NCBI GenBank assembly: GCA_905221605.1
Contig: CAJNDS010002619.1
Location: 62,001-126,000, forward strand
Reading direction: 5' to 3'
Source: Symbiodinium natans
Taxonomy: Eukaryota > Sar > Dinophyceae > Suessiales > Symbiodiniaceae
DNA length: 64,000 bases
The notes below the pieces were generated by a model. It made no database searches and was not told where the DNA came from. It saw nothing but the letters and a program-made list of their open reading frames with translations. The translations under genes were made by a program, and so were the position numbers. Below are positions 20,031 through 29,828 of this stretch, in pieces. The stretch's first letter is position 1. Each line of letters starts with the position of its first letter.

Positions 20031-20106
20031 AGGAGATGCCTAAATGACATGAATGGTCATTTTCCATTTTCAAGATAAAACGCTTGCTCGTACCTCGCTG
20101 GCACGC
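19919..20106 (-). repeat. split direct repeat A1 (5' terminus)
   Basis: This is the terminal A repeat, abutting LINE A endonuclease sequence at 20107. It matches 16226-16413. Confidence 0.88.
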
Positions 20107-21397
20107 GAGAGCTGTAGAGAGGCCGCATCCCTTTTGCTAATCCCGATTGGAGCCAGTCTTTGTACTGTGCCTGCTGTTCCTTGGCTCTCTGCATTTGGAG
20201 GGCCGCCTCCTTGTGTCTGGCCTCAACACTCAAGGACCTCCACTGTGCGGCTGTGGTTTCACATTGCCTGTGCAGTTCTGCGAGGAAGGCATCACCTTCA
20301 GCAATGTCTGGGCAGGCTGGGAGAGTGCCTAGGTCCGGTAGATACTGCTGGGAGGCTGGTACCTCTTCCAGGATTCGCGCAATGCGTGCCCACCAGCCCA
20401 CTGCAGATCCTTTGGGGGCAGTGGAAGGGCGCTGCAAAACCAAGGGCCCCCACTGGGCCTGCACACACCACCCTCTGCCAGCCCTCGGAGCTTCGTGGCA
20501 GTGCTCCAGGCTGGCCGCCCAGGTTGCCAGTTTCCAGGTGCTCTGGTCCTCTTGGGCACAGGTCCTGTCCATTATGGCAAAATGGGAGGGTTGGACCTCT
20601 GGCCAGTCCTGGTTTTTGAGGTCTGCTGCGAGTTTCGGGAACTGGGGAAGCTTCCAGGCTTTCCACTCGCTGGCACCATCCTTGATCTTGAGGTGCAAGG
20701 CTGTGTGTGGTTTCCACGGGACTGCCCAGGTAGCAGACAACTCCGCCAGGGCTTCCAGGCTCCTACTCACTACCCCAAAATCCAGCTCCGCCCCACGGTT
20801 GCAAGTAGCTTCTCCAGTGGCTACCATTCTCCCCCGCGTGACCTGAATCAGGGCAGTGTCCTGAACTTCAGTCGGGTCCAGGTTCCAGTCCCCCAAGATG
20901 ACCCAGGGCTCTGGGAGGGTCCGCACGAACGCCACCAGAGAGGATAGCACCTCTGCATTTGTGGGGCCATTTAGGCCTTCTGTGTCTCTCAGGTAGAGGG
21001 ACACAATCGTGTAGTCCCACCGTCTTTGCCTCAGACCTACGGCTGTGTAGCCCGCCCCTTTGCATTGGTAGGTGGCTTTCTGCCACACACCGCTATTTTT
21101 GGGAAAGGCACAAGCAGTGCCTCCCAACCTTGTGCCCTTGTCCGACAGGCAGGCCGGCTCAGCATAGAGATCCCAGCCTAGGGATTGCAGTGTGGCTCGC
21201 CTGCCGTGCAGCATTTCTGGTGTGAGGTGGGTCTCCTGGAGGCACACCACCTTTGCTTTAGAGGAGGTTACCCACTCCAATGCCCCGTTGTTAAAACTGG
21301 TGACATTGGCACTCATAATGCTGAGATACTGGTCGGGTGAGGCAGAGGGCCTTCTCATGGCTGGGCGCTTCTGAGTCGGTGCTCTCGCCATGCACAA
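20107..21397 (-). CDS. LINE A ORF3, APE-type endonuclease half
   Basis: The ORF begins MCMARAPTQK at 21397, and the reading frame runs on into the inserted element to 20057. Endonuclease motifs: SANVTSF (Asn31), QETHL (Glu55), GDWN (169-172), LDFGVVS (205-211) and PHTALHL (His231). A helical linker rich in Gln/Ala leads toward RT. The 5' end overlaps ORF2 by 107 bases in another frame (+1 relation). In LINE B the same protein runs straight on into RT, which confirms the domain order. Confidence 0.87.
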
Positions 21398-22151
21398 GGT
21401 GGTCTTCGCGGTCCTGCTGGCCCAGCGCCTGCTGCGGTGGCAGGGGCTCCTTTCTTTTGGGGAGCTCAGAGGCTATCACCTCCTGTGCCTGTTGGATGGC
21501 TTTTCCGGTGATATCCTCTCCTTGCTCTAGGGCTTGCAGGACCATCCTGCACCAACCCCATGCCAGGGAGTCCTCCGCCATCTCCTCCTCTTGGGCTTCT
21601 ATGAAGCTAAGGAGGGTAGCCTCCTTCGCCTGGAAGGGGCTCTCGTGGTCTTCCAGGAGGCTGACCACCTCCTGCCATGTCATCTCCGAACCCAGCTCCT
21701 CTGGGCTGCAGAGGGAAGGTTTCACCTTCTGGACTTCCTCATGCCTTTGTGGTGGGGGGGAGTCTGGTGGAACCAGAGGGTTCCCATCAGGGTTCACCTC
21801 CCACAGTGGCTTCATTTGTTCGTCGTCTGCTGGTGCCTCATCATCCGTAAGGTCCAGCTTGAAAAACTCTGGTCCTGTGATTGGAACGCTTTCTGGCGAC
21901 TCCTTTCCAGGCCGACAAAAGTGGCTGGGCTTCTGCCAGCCTTGTTCGCAACCACTGCTGTCTGCAGTAAGTTGTTTCCCCAAGGCCTCCCTCAATCTTT
22001 TCCCATGTAGATTGATGTGAGCACCTTGCTTATAGTATTCAGCACACGCAACCAGGAACTGCTGGGCAGTTCTCAGCATGTGTTCCAGCCCTAGGCTGGG
22101 GTCGCACATTGGCTCTGTGGGGCCCTTGCTTTGGGGCTCCAGGCCCCACAT
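21291..22151 (-). CDS. LINE A ORF2 (286 aa), unknown
   Basis: The ORF starts ATG (MWGLEPQSKG) three codons after the ORF1 stop, in the same frame as ORF1. The product has a helical start, an acidic middle (DLTDDEAPADDEQ), PPDSPPP, and a Glu/Gln-rich coiled region. The end overlaps ORF3. No family is recognised. It may be the C-terminal half of an ORF1 polyprotein made by UAG read-through. Confidence 0.65.
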   Translation of the reverse strand: MWGLEPQSKGPTEPMCDPSLGLEHMLRTAQQFLVACAEYYKQGAHINLHGKRLREALGKQLTADSSGCEQGWQKPSHFCRPGKESPESVPITGPEFFKLDLTDDEAPADDEQMKPLWEVNPDGNPLVPPDSPPPQRHEEVQKVKPSLCSPEELGSEMTWQEVVSLLEDHESPFQAKEATLLSFIEAQEEEMAEDSLAWGWCRMVLQALEQGEDITGKAIQQAQEVIASELPKRKEPLPPQQALGQQDREDHLVHGESTDSEAPSHEKALCLTRPVSQHYECQCHQF

Positions 22152-22163
22152 GCCGAGTCCCTA
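22152..22163 (-). promoter_or_regulatory. UAG-GGA stop between LINE ORF1 and ORF2
   Basis: The sequence GCC TAG GGA CTC GGC separates the two ORFs in one frame. LINE B has the same arrangement (33571-33582). UAG followed by G is a known leaky context in some retroviruses. Read-through is inference. Confidence 0.35.
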
Positions 22164-23061
22164 GGCCACCGGGCCCAACCCCGGCGGGGCATTGGCGTTG
22201 CCGGGAGGCATCCCCTCCTGGGAGTGCTCCTCAAGGCCTGGAGGGGTAGGGCCCTCCTGTGTGCGACGTCTCTTTGCCTCTCGCTCCGCTTTAATCTCAT
22301 GGAGCTTTTTCTCTTGCTCCTCATTGAGGCTTACCCCCAATTCATGGAGGATGCTGTCAACCTCCATGTCTGCAGCGGATTCGCAGAAGACTTTCTCTTT
22401 GAGTAGGCCTGAGCTTGCCTCTACCGCCTTTTGCGCCCTCTCAGCTTGCTCATTCAGCACGATCATTTCTTGTAGAAGCTGCCTTAATGACTCCTTCGCC
22501 ATGTCGATTCGCTTCTGCAGGCCAATCTTTTGATCGGCAATGTGCTTGAGCTTGCCAGCGGCGCTTTGCCAGCCCTGGCTGGCTTGGCTTGCGGCTTGGG
22601 AGGGCGTAACCTCCTGACTGGCCTTGAGGCCTTTCAGGTAGGCTTTAACCTCCTCCGGCAGGGCGGCTTCATGCTTCTGGCACAGGTCTGTGAGGTCGTC
22701 CACCTCCTCCTTGACCTGTGCCTTGGGTGGTTTGTACCCTGCTTCCTGGAGGTTCTTCTGCACCTCTGTAGGCACATGGTCCCATGCCACTCCAAGGGCT
22801 TGAAGGACCTTGTTCGGTAGTGGGGTCTTCGGAGTCTTGGGCTTCTTTGGCGGCTGCCAGTAAGCAGCCTCAGGCCATTGTGGCTTCCACTGGCTCCAGG
22901 TCTGTCTCACCTTTCGGATGCTGTTTGCCCAGCGTTCTGCACTTCTTGCAGAGCATGTGCGGCTGAGCCTTGTCCGCCCAAATCCATCCTGCGCAGCTTT
23001 TGCCACTGCAACAGATGTACTCGCGGGGGGGCATGGCTAAGAGGAAGGCACCTCCGGGCAA
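22161..23061 (-). pseudogene. LINE A ORF1, frameshifted
   Basis: This corresponds to the intact 303-aa ORF1 of LINE B (33580-34491). The N terminus reads MPGGAFLLAMPPREYICCSG and has CC...C...CKKC cysteines. Near 22930 two bases present in LINE B (CCAGGGCG against CCAGCG) are missing, which breaks the frame. The remainder encodes a basic segment, then a long heptad-like helix (QLLQEMIVLNEQAERAQKAV) and a Gly/Pro-rich end (GNANAPPGLGPVA). Confidence 0.75.
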
Positions 23062-23139
23062 ACTGTCCTAGGCTGGCTACCAGGCTAGGAAGGTAGAGAC
23101 CTCCGAAAACTTCCCTCAGGCTACTCCTTGGGCCGAAAA

Positions 23140-23148
23140 CTTGAGCCA
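23140..23148 (-). promoter_or_regulatory. spliced-leader remnant at LINE A 5' end
   Basis: TGGCTCAAG on the minus strand equals the last nine bases of the dinoflagellate spliced leader. It sits at the exact 5' terminus of LINE A, right after a minisatellite unit. Confidence 0.65.
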
Positions 23149-23162
23149 CAACCTGGGTTCAA

Positions 23163-24730
23163 TTTTTTTTCCGAGTTGAGCTTGGTTTGCGAGTCCACCG
23201 TCTTGGTGTTTGGGACCGGAGTCCGTACTGCTAAGTACCACTACACTATCTTGAGCAGCAGAGGCTAACTGTACAGGTAAAGCCTTCTGCTACTAGTGCC
23301 ACTACTGAGGGTGGGACCTCAAGCCTATGAGGTCATTGCCTCAGCCTCTCACTAGAGGGTGGCACCTCTCGCTGCTGCTAAGCTCCACCGAGCCCCACCA
23401 ATCGCTCCTCTTCCCAGTACTGAGTGAGAGGGTAGCCCCTATCTGTGGGTGCGGATTGCCTCATGTCCGCTTGCAAACTACCCTTCTCCCTTTCCTGTCA
23501 GTAAGAGGGCATCCCTCCTGGTGCACAGCAAGGCATATACATTCTGCACTCAGAACCTGCGACCCCTCGGCCACAGGCACCAATTACCTGTACAAATTGG
23601 TTTGGCCCAGCTACAGGGTTGTCCGCCTGCTTCAGCTGAGAGGAAAGAACTGCCGTAACTGCTCAGCCTGCAGCCCTGTGGGCCCTGGGCAGTGAAGCCC
23701 GCCACTTCACAGCCCGAGGATGCCACCTCCACACTCCTGGCGTCTGGCACTCCAGGACACTGTGTGGAGGGTTCCAGAAAGCACCTCCTGAAAACTACCC
23801 TGTGCGAGGGTGGATGGGACCACCTGGACAAGGCTTATGTCTACAGGCTTGGGGACACTGCACCCCTCAACTTGGTAAATTTGGCGCAGGGTCGACGCCT
23901 CCCCTCAACAAGGCGCGGGGACCACGCTTTCCCCTCAATTCCCCCATGCACGAAGTGCACTGGCGCGGGGAAACACGCCAGGCAGAAGCCAAAACCATAA
24001 ACATAAACCTCAGGCAGCGCCTAAGGCGGAATCTTGCCTCTGGTAGCTATCCCACTCTCAAGCACTGCCGCCAGTGTGGATTTACTGTAGATGAGTCCTA
24101 GGCAAGGCCAAGGTGGACAAACTAAGCTCCTGACACTAAGCTTGGTAGGACTGGGCATACCCCAGCATGACAAAGGTCAGGAGGGCCTTATACCACTCAA
24201 CCCAAAGAGGATAAAACCTCTGGCTGTGTGAGTCACGAAAGAGCCCACCAGATCTATCTCACACTTCAAGCCAAGCCAGTGTAGGCGATAGCCCGTTACA
24301 AGCCACAGACAATGTAGCAGGCTTCCAGAAGGGGGCATGTGCTTTCGGCCTGCTGGCCACTGCATCACGTTCCCTAATCGCCACTGCAGACTCCCAAACT
24401 TCCAGCTTCCTAACTCCAGCTCTCCAGGGATTGCAAGCGGTGGCAACAGGCTGTACAGACCAGTTGCTCAAGTTCGCCGCAGCTCCGGCTTTCACTCTCT
24501 TACTAACCGTGCCTTGCGGTCCCCCCGAGCATACTGGGCTGATCCCTGCCCGCCGGCCCTTGCCCCTATCTGTTCGGGTCAGAGGGTCTGCACCTCTCTG
24601 CTGCCTCGGTGCCACTTGGCCACGAGGCCCATGGAAGGCATCCCTGTTTGGCACGCTCGCTGAAACTCTGCTCCAGGGACTGGGCATCGCGGAAGTGCCC
24701 TGCCCTGGTAGTTCGCTCCAGTCGAAGGAT
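23163..24730 (-). mobile_element. non-autonomous element N1 (5' truncated)
   Basis: The A-tail (T-run 23163-23170) and tail block CTCAACTCGG / CCAAACACCAAGACGGTGGA are shared with the LINE. The body is unrelated to LINE coding sequence and nearly identical to N2 (offset about 1581). There is no RT or other known domain. A short minus-strand ORF shared by both copies (about 110 codons, beginning MPSPWSRVSA near 24687) is weakly supported. The 5' end stops at GGGAAGGTGCATCC, about 140 bases short of N2. Confidence 0.75.
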
Positions 24731-24743
24731 GCACCTTCCCCAA
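24731..24743. repeat. target-site duplication of N2, left copy
   Basis: GCACCTTCCCCAA here and at 26471-26483 flanks N2 exactly, between the A-tail and the 5' terminus. Confidence 0.85.
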
Positions 24744-26470
24744 TTTTTTTTTCGAGTTGAGCTTGGTTTGCGAGTCCACCGTCTTGGTGTTTGGGACCGG
24801 AGTCCGTACTGCTAAGTACCACTACACTATCTTGAGCAGCAGAGGCTAACTGTACAGGTAAAGCCTTCTGCTACTAGTGCCACTACTGAGGGTGGGACCT
24901 CAGACCTATGAGGTCATTGCCTCAGCCTCTCACTAGAGGGTGGCACCTCTCGCTGCTGCTAAGCTCCACCGAGCCCCACCAATCGCTCCTCTTCTCAGTA
25001 CTGAGTGAGAGGGTAGCCCCTATCTGTGGGTGCGGATTGCCTCATGTCCGCTTGCAAACTACCCTTCTCCCTTTCCTGTCAGTAAGAGGGCATCCCTCCT
25101 GGTGCACAGCAAGGCATATACATTCTGCACTCAGAACCTGCGAGCCCTCGGCCACAGGCACCAATTACCTGTACAAATTGGTTTGGCCCAGCTACAGGGT
25201 TGTCCGCCTGCTTCAGCTGAGAGGAAAGAACTGCCGTAACTGCTCAGCCTGCAGCCCTGTGGGCCCTGGGCAGTGAAGCCCGCCACTCACAGCCCGAGGA
25301 TGCCACCTCCACACTCCTGGCGTCTGGCACTCCAGGACACTGTGTGGAGGGTTCCAGAAAGCACCTCCTGAAAACTACCCTGTGCGAGGGTGGATGGGAC
25401 CACCTGGACAAGGCTTATGTCTACAGGCTTGGGGACACTGCACCCCTCAACTTGGTATATTTGGCGCAGGGTCGACGCCTCCCCTCAACAAGGCGCGGGG
25501 ACCACGCTTTCCCCTCAATTCCCCCATGCACGAAGTGCACTGGCGCGGGGAAACACGCCAGGCAGAAGCCAAAACCATAAACATAAACCTCAGGCAGCGC
25601 CTAAGGCGGAATCTTGCCTCTGGTAGCTATCCCACTCTCAAGCACTGCCGCCAGTGTGGATTTACTGTAGATGAGTCCTAGGCAAGGCCAAGGTGGACAA
25701 ACTAAAGCTCCTGACACTAAGCTTGGTAGGACTGGGCATACCCCAGCATGACAAAGGTCAGGAGGGCCTTATACCACTCATCTCAAAGAGGATAAAACCT
25801 CTGGCTGTGTGAGTCACGAAAGAGCCCGCCAGATCTATCTCACACTTCAAGCCAATGTTGAACTGGTTAGCAGCCAGTGTAGGCGATAGCCCGTTACAAG
25901 CCACAGACAATGTAGCAGGCTTCCAGAAGGGGCATGTGCTTTCGGCCTGCTGGCCACTGCATCACGTTCCCTAATCGCCACTGCAGACTCCCAAACTTCC
26001 AGCTTCCTAACTCTAGCTCTCCAGGGATTGCAAGCGGTGGCAACAGGCTGTACAGACCAGTTGCTCAAGTTCGCCGCAGCTCCGGCTTTCACTCTCTTAC
26101 TAACCGTGCCTTGCGGTCCCCCCGAGCATACTGGGCTGATCCCTGCCCGCCGGCCCTTGCCCCTATCTGTTCGGGTCAGAGGGTCTGCACCTCTCTGCTG
26201 CCTCGGTGCCACTTGGCCACGAGGCCCATGGAAGGCATCCCTGTTTGGCACGCTCGCTGAAACTCTGCTCCAGGGACTGGGCATCGCGGAAGTGCCCTGC
26301 CCTGGTAGTTCGCTCCAGTCGAAGGATGCACCTTCCCTCTCGGCTCACCTCTGAGGTTATGATAGCCAGGCTATCCCTCTTAGAGGGTGGGCTCCATGGC
26401 ATCTAGGCAGCTACCCTACCTGAAAACTGCCTACCACTTGCCTTCTCACTCGAGCCGAGAGCTTGAGCCA
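24744..26470 (-). mobile_element. non-autonomous element N2 (full length, 1727 bp)
   Basis: N2 is bounded by a 13-bp direct duplication. The 5' terminus on the minus strand is TGGCTCAAG (spliced-leader remnant), followed by CTCTCGGCTCG, similar in placement to the LINE 5' end TGGCTCAAGTTTTCGGCCC. The 3' end is the shared LINE tail plus an A-run (24744-24752). The interior contains many short GAGG...CCTC inverted repeats and no recognisable protein. The insertion is near the 5' end of N1. It looks like a LINE-mobilised, trans-spliced RNA. Confidence 0.82.
26462..26470 (-). promoter_or_regulatory. spliced-leader remnant at N2 5' end
   Basis: TGGCTCAAG is the first sequence inside the 13-bp duplication, so the element begins precisely at nine bases of leader. 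Confidence 0.75.
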
Positions 26471-26537
26471 GCACCTTCCCCAACCTGGGTTCAACTTGGG
26501 TTCAACCCGGGTTCAATCATGTTCAACCCAGGTTCAA
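26471..26537. repeat. N2 right target duplication plus GGTTCAACCC minisatellite
   Basis: The first 13 bases are the N2 duplication. Then come about five imperfect units of AACCTGGGTTC / AACCCAGGTTC up to the T-run of LINE B. This short array is the landing site of LINE B. Confidence 0.8.
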
Positions 26538-27017
26538 TTTTTTTTCCGAGTTGAGCGAACAAATGCGATCCACCGTCTTGGTGTTTGGGTTGTGAAAACC
26601 GTGCCTCTGTACTGGCGCTCCTGATGGCCCTCTTGGCCCTATGGTACAGGGGGAGGAAAGCACCTCCTCCTAGGCTACCATCCTCTTTGGGATGCTACCA
26701 GAGGTTGTACCTCAGGAGAGAGGATTGAACCTCCTGGCAAAACACCTCAGGTTTTGGTGCAGGGGGTGCACACCGTGAGGGGAGGGCCAGGGGTGCTCTC
26801 TGGCAGCGAGGATGAACCTCTGCTTTCATCCTCTTTGGGATACTACCAGAGGCTGGTACCTCACGAGAGGTTAGGAACCTCCTGACAAAGGTTCCCTCAA
26901 GGCCTTTGATGCACTTGGTGCAGGCTGACAGAGGGAGGCGGTCAGGGTTCCGCTCCGGTAGCGAGGATGGTACCTCTTGCCTTTCCTCGCTGGGAGGATG
27001 CAACCTCCTAGGCTGCA
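26538..27017 (-). other. LINE B 3' UTR and A-tail
   Basis: This is nearly identical to 8198-8668, with the same paired GAGG...CCTC inverted repeats and shared tail block. No ORF is seen. Confidence 0.8.
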
Positions 27018-28084
27018 TCAGCTGGTGGCTCCCTCAGGGGGACCAACTCCCAGCGAGGCTCTTCCATGATTGCCGAGGGGTCGTGCTAGCCCATAGTCCG
27101 GTGAGGGCAATTCATATAGGACTTTCATGTCAATGAGAGCCTCGACAAAAACCATGTCCATGTTCTTTAACTCCCACAGCAACAGGCTTGCCAGCATGGG
27201 GATGCTAGCATGGTGGAGGCTGACCCACCTCCTGACTTTGTTGCTTAGGGTGGGGGAGTCCTGGTCGAACCACCGGAAAAAGGAGACGAGCCGGGTTTGG
27301 CTGGGGAAACCGTAGTGTTCCCTTGTGCCCCAGTTGGCTACGTCCAGGGACGTTAACCGGTGGTACTTGGGCATTCCCAAGTACCCCCAGTTATGCTCCC
27401 CTTGATCCCGGGGATGGAGGTACCCCTCCGGAAGGCGTAGTCCTGACCAGAAGCACAACATAATGCACATCTGGAGGAACGAACCGTCCGGTGTTGGGCG
27501 GATGGGGGCCACCATCCGTTCAACTGTGAAGGCCCTCAGGTCCTGGGCCGGGATCCTAGGAACCTCAACTTGGAGGGTGAACCTCCAACAGACCTGCGGC
27601 CAGGAATCTAGGGACAGCGCAAAAAGCTCCCACTCGAAGTGGTGGGCCTCTTGGGGGGGGGGCGACCTTCAGGACGCAGCGGGGTTCCCGGTCAAGGGTG
27701 TAGCACACCCTTGACCCCCCCCCGAGCAAGCATGGTCAGGAACCGGGTTTTGCCCTGGACCTCATAGGAGGCCCGGTCGGGCATCTGGTTTGCTAGGCCA
27801 TTGCCTCCACCTCGGCTGCTTGCTCGGAGGATGAGGTTACCTCCCTCGTTCGCTGGCCTATTGCCCGTGTTGAGGTCTGCCGGGGGCTCTTGGTCCCTTG
27901 GGTCCTGCTCCTCGACTGGGGCAGGCTCCTGGCTGGTTTCGGAGGTATCCCCTGGGCTTGGTCCCAGTCCCCACCAGCTGGAGGACCACCCTCCGGACCA
28001 GTGCTCGTCCCCCCATTGCTGCCATCCTTCCCACTCTTCGTGCCCCCATCCAGGGTGGGCAGCACGTTCGGCTGGCGGTGGCAT
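27018..28084 (-). pseudogene. LINE B kinase-like ORF, frameshifted
   Basis: The Trp/Gly-rich N-terminal part (MPPPAERAAHPGW, 28084) runs in frame into the Gly-rich turn (KTRFLTMLARGG), which shows how the two parts were joined originally. It then breaks at the C-run near 27714-27721. A G-run (27654-27662) makes a second break upstream of the hinge. The catalytic-loop half (HPRDQGEHN, LDVANWG) is open at 27018-27515. Confidence 0.7.
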
Positions 28085-29828
28085 GGGCGGGACCCTTTGG
28101 GCTGCTTCGGAGACAGCCTGCGGGCCCTGGCTTTCTTACCCGGCCTCTTCAGGGTGTAGTCGTCTACAAACCTCTGTGCCGGGGTCCTGCGCTCGAGCAG
28201 GTACTCTCCCTTGCCTTGGGCTTTGCCGGAGGAGGAACCTCCCTCTTTCTATTCTCCCAAGCCTCTGCCTCCGGAGGCTGCCCCTCCCCTGCCGGTGGTG
28301 CGGGTGGCAGTTCCTGGTTGGCTTCCTCCCTGGTCTCGGCAGGGGCTGCGTTGGCTTGGGAGGGTAGCCCCTCCTGAGTGTCGTCGCCGGCGGGGTGGTG
28401 TAGAGCCTTTGGCTCCGGGGAGGCCCCACCCTCCGGCTTTCCTGCTTCATTTCCGCCATTGCGCACGGAGGGGTTGGGCCCTTCTACTGGCCTGACTGCC
28501 TGTGCTGGCTGAAAAAGGCTGCGGATGGGATTTGTTGCTTCTGGCTTGAAAAGCGACTTACACCGGGAGTCCTTTTTAAAACAACATGCAGCGGCAAGTT
28601 TTTGCGAAACCGTTCGGGTTTTGAGGGACAGCTGACCACCACAACCCTCGCACACCCAAAGCTGCCTAGTTCCTAAAAGTTTCAAAACATGCGTAACATG
28701 AACCCCCTCAACCGCAACCCTCCCTTGACGCACACATTGGTGTGCTGCCAGCGCCTCTAAGGTCTTGCGGTTTTTCGTGTGCAAAAGTTTTAGCTGGCAC
28801 TGGGCACACCGGAGGTTGAGACCGTCCCACTCCCAGGCATGTATGGATTTGGTCCGGACCAATTCCTGGAACCATTCCTGCTGGGTGGTGGTGTGGCCAC
28901 GGCCTATGTTGGATCCAACCCGCTTTTTACAGGGCCTTGCATTGGCCTCGGGGTTTTTGCGGGCCTGCTTGTCCTGCAGGAAGACCTTGTAGACTGGGTG
29001 TTGGTTCTCGCCTACAGCGGTGAGGATCTTTTCAGCCCTGCTCGCCAGGAACTCTTGGGCTTTCTTGCTGCAATGGTCCTGATACTGACTGGCTGCTCGG
29101 GCCTCGGGGCGGGCCAGCTCGGCCGCTTTTTCCCCACACAGTTTGTCCGCCAGGTCATTGACCTGTTGTCTCCACGCGTGGTCCGCACCGACCTTCCGGA
29201 GGAAATCCTCCTCTGAGACATGGGACGGGACCCATTTCATTTTGAGGCGGTCGACCTCCGTAGCTTGGAGCTCCCACCAGATGTCACCGTGTGTTTTCCC
29301 CGGTTTTGGGTTGCGGACACGTTTCGGGAAACCAAGGCAATCGAGTGTCGTGTCAACTGGGCCTTTGGTGTATCGGGCTAGCTGCAAACCGTCTGAGGTC
29401 CTGGGACTTGACCGACGATTGCCCCGACCTGGACATACTCTTGGCCCTGCTTTTTACAGGCCACCACGGCGTAGGCTACCTGCCTGAGTCTCGGGTCCGC
29501 CGTGAAAGGGCCCCCGCTAGCATCTGTGCCGTAGACAAGCTCCGGGTCACTGAGGGGCTCTTTGTTTGCCCATATGCCCAGGAAGGTGGGCTTATCTTCC
29601 TGTGGAGGTGGTACCTGCCAGTCGGGTTTGGGCGGGAGTCCCCTGGTCCACAGTGATCGCGGGCCTTGGGCCCTGCCTTCTTGGAACCATGCTGGCAGCT
29701 CCCAGTTCTGGGCTTCCCACCAGGCACATCCAAGAGCACATGCTCCCAGTCTGCTTCCTGGTGGCACCGGGGGCACATCTTGACGGCAGAGTTTTGGCTA
29801 CATACCAGGGCTCCTTGCCAAACACACC
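28085..29828 (-). pseudogene. LINE B RNase H and Cys/Pro-rich tail, broken
   Basis: The YGTDASGG part is open at 29378-29776, and the later RNase H, CxxC and Pro-rich part at 28164-29387. A 25-bp deletion near 29387, relative to 13133-13160, removes the GEMYAV catalytic glutamate region and shifts the frame. Further short losses occur at 28132-28240. Confidence 0.8.

Larger units (their letters stand above)
15410..20106 (-). mobile_element. DIRS-order (PAT-like) retroelement with split direct repeats
   Basis: Minus-strand order is A1 (20106-19919), gag-like and pol ORFs, B1 (16642-16414), A2 (16413-16226), a 587-bp spacer, then B2 (15638-15410). A1/A2 (188 bp) and B1/B2 (229 bp) are near-identical direct repeats, and B1 abuts A2. 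This is the A1-body-B1A2-B2 plan of PAT/Ngaro-like elements. The insertion splits LINE A ORF3 with no target duplication: the flanks join to the uninterrupted LINE B sequence at CTTCCTGA/GAGAGCTG. No tyrosine recombinase ORF is present, so it probably relied on one in trans or lost it. Confidence 0.85.
8198..23148 (-). mobile_element. LINE A (APE-type non-LTR retrotransposon with RNase H), interrupted
   Basis: Minus-strand order: spliced-leader remnant (23148-23140), ORF1, ORF2, ORF3 (endonuclease, RT, RNase H, Cys-rich and Pro-rich tail), kinase-like ORF, 3' UTR and A-tail at 8198-8206. Two events enlarge it: a 4697-bp PAT-like element at 15410-20106 and a tandem duplication of about 2 kb (8888-12896). 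The 3' end abuts AACCCAGGTTCAA, and the 5' end is followed by CAACCTGGGTTCAA, both minisatellite units. ORF1 carries a 2-bp frameshift, and ORF3 is split by the insertion, so this copy is not autonomous. Confidence 0.88.

Noticed and set aside
23327-23695. Plus-strand 122-codon ORF repeated at 24908-25276
   Set aside because: Conserved only because N1 and N2 are nearly identical; no protein-like motif and antisense to the element.
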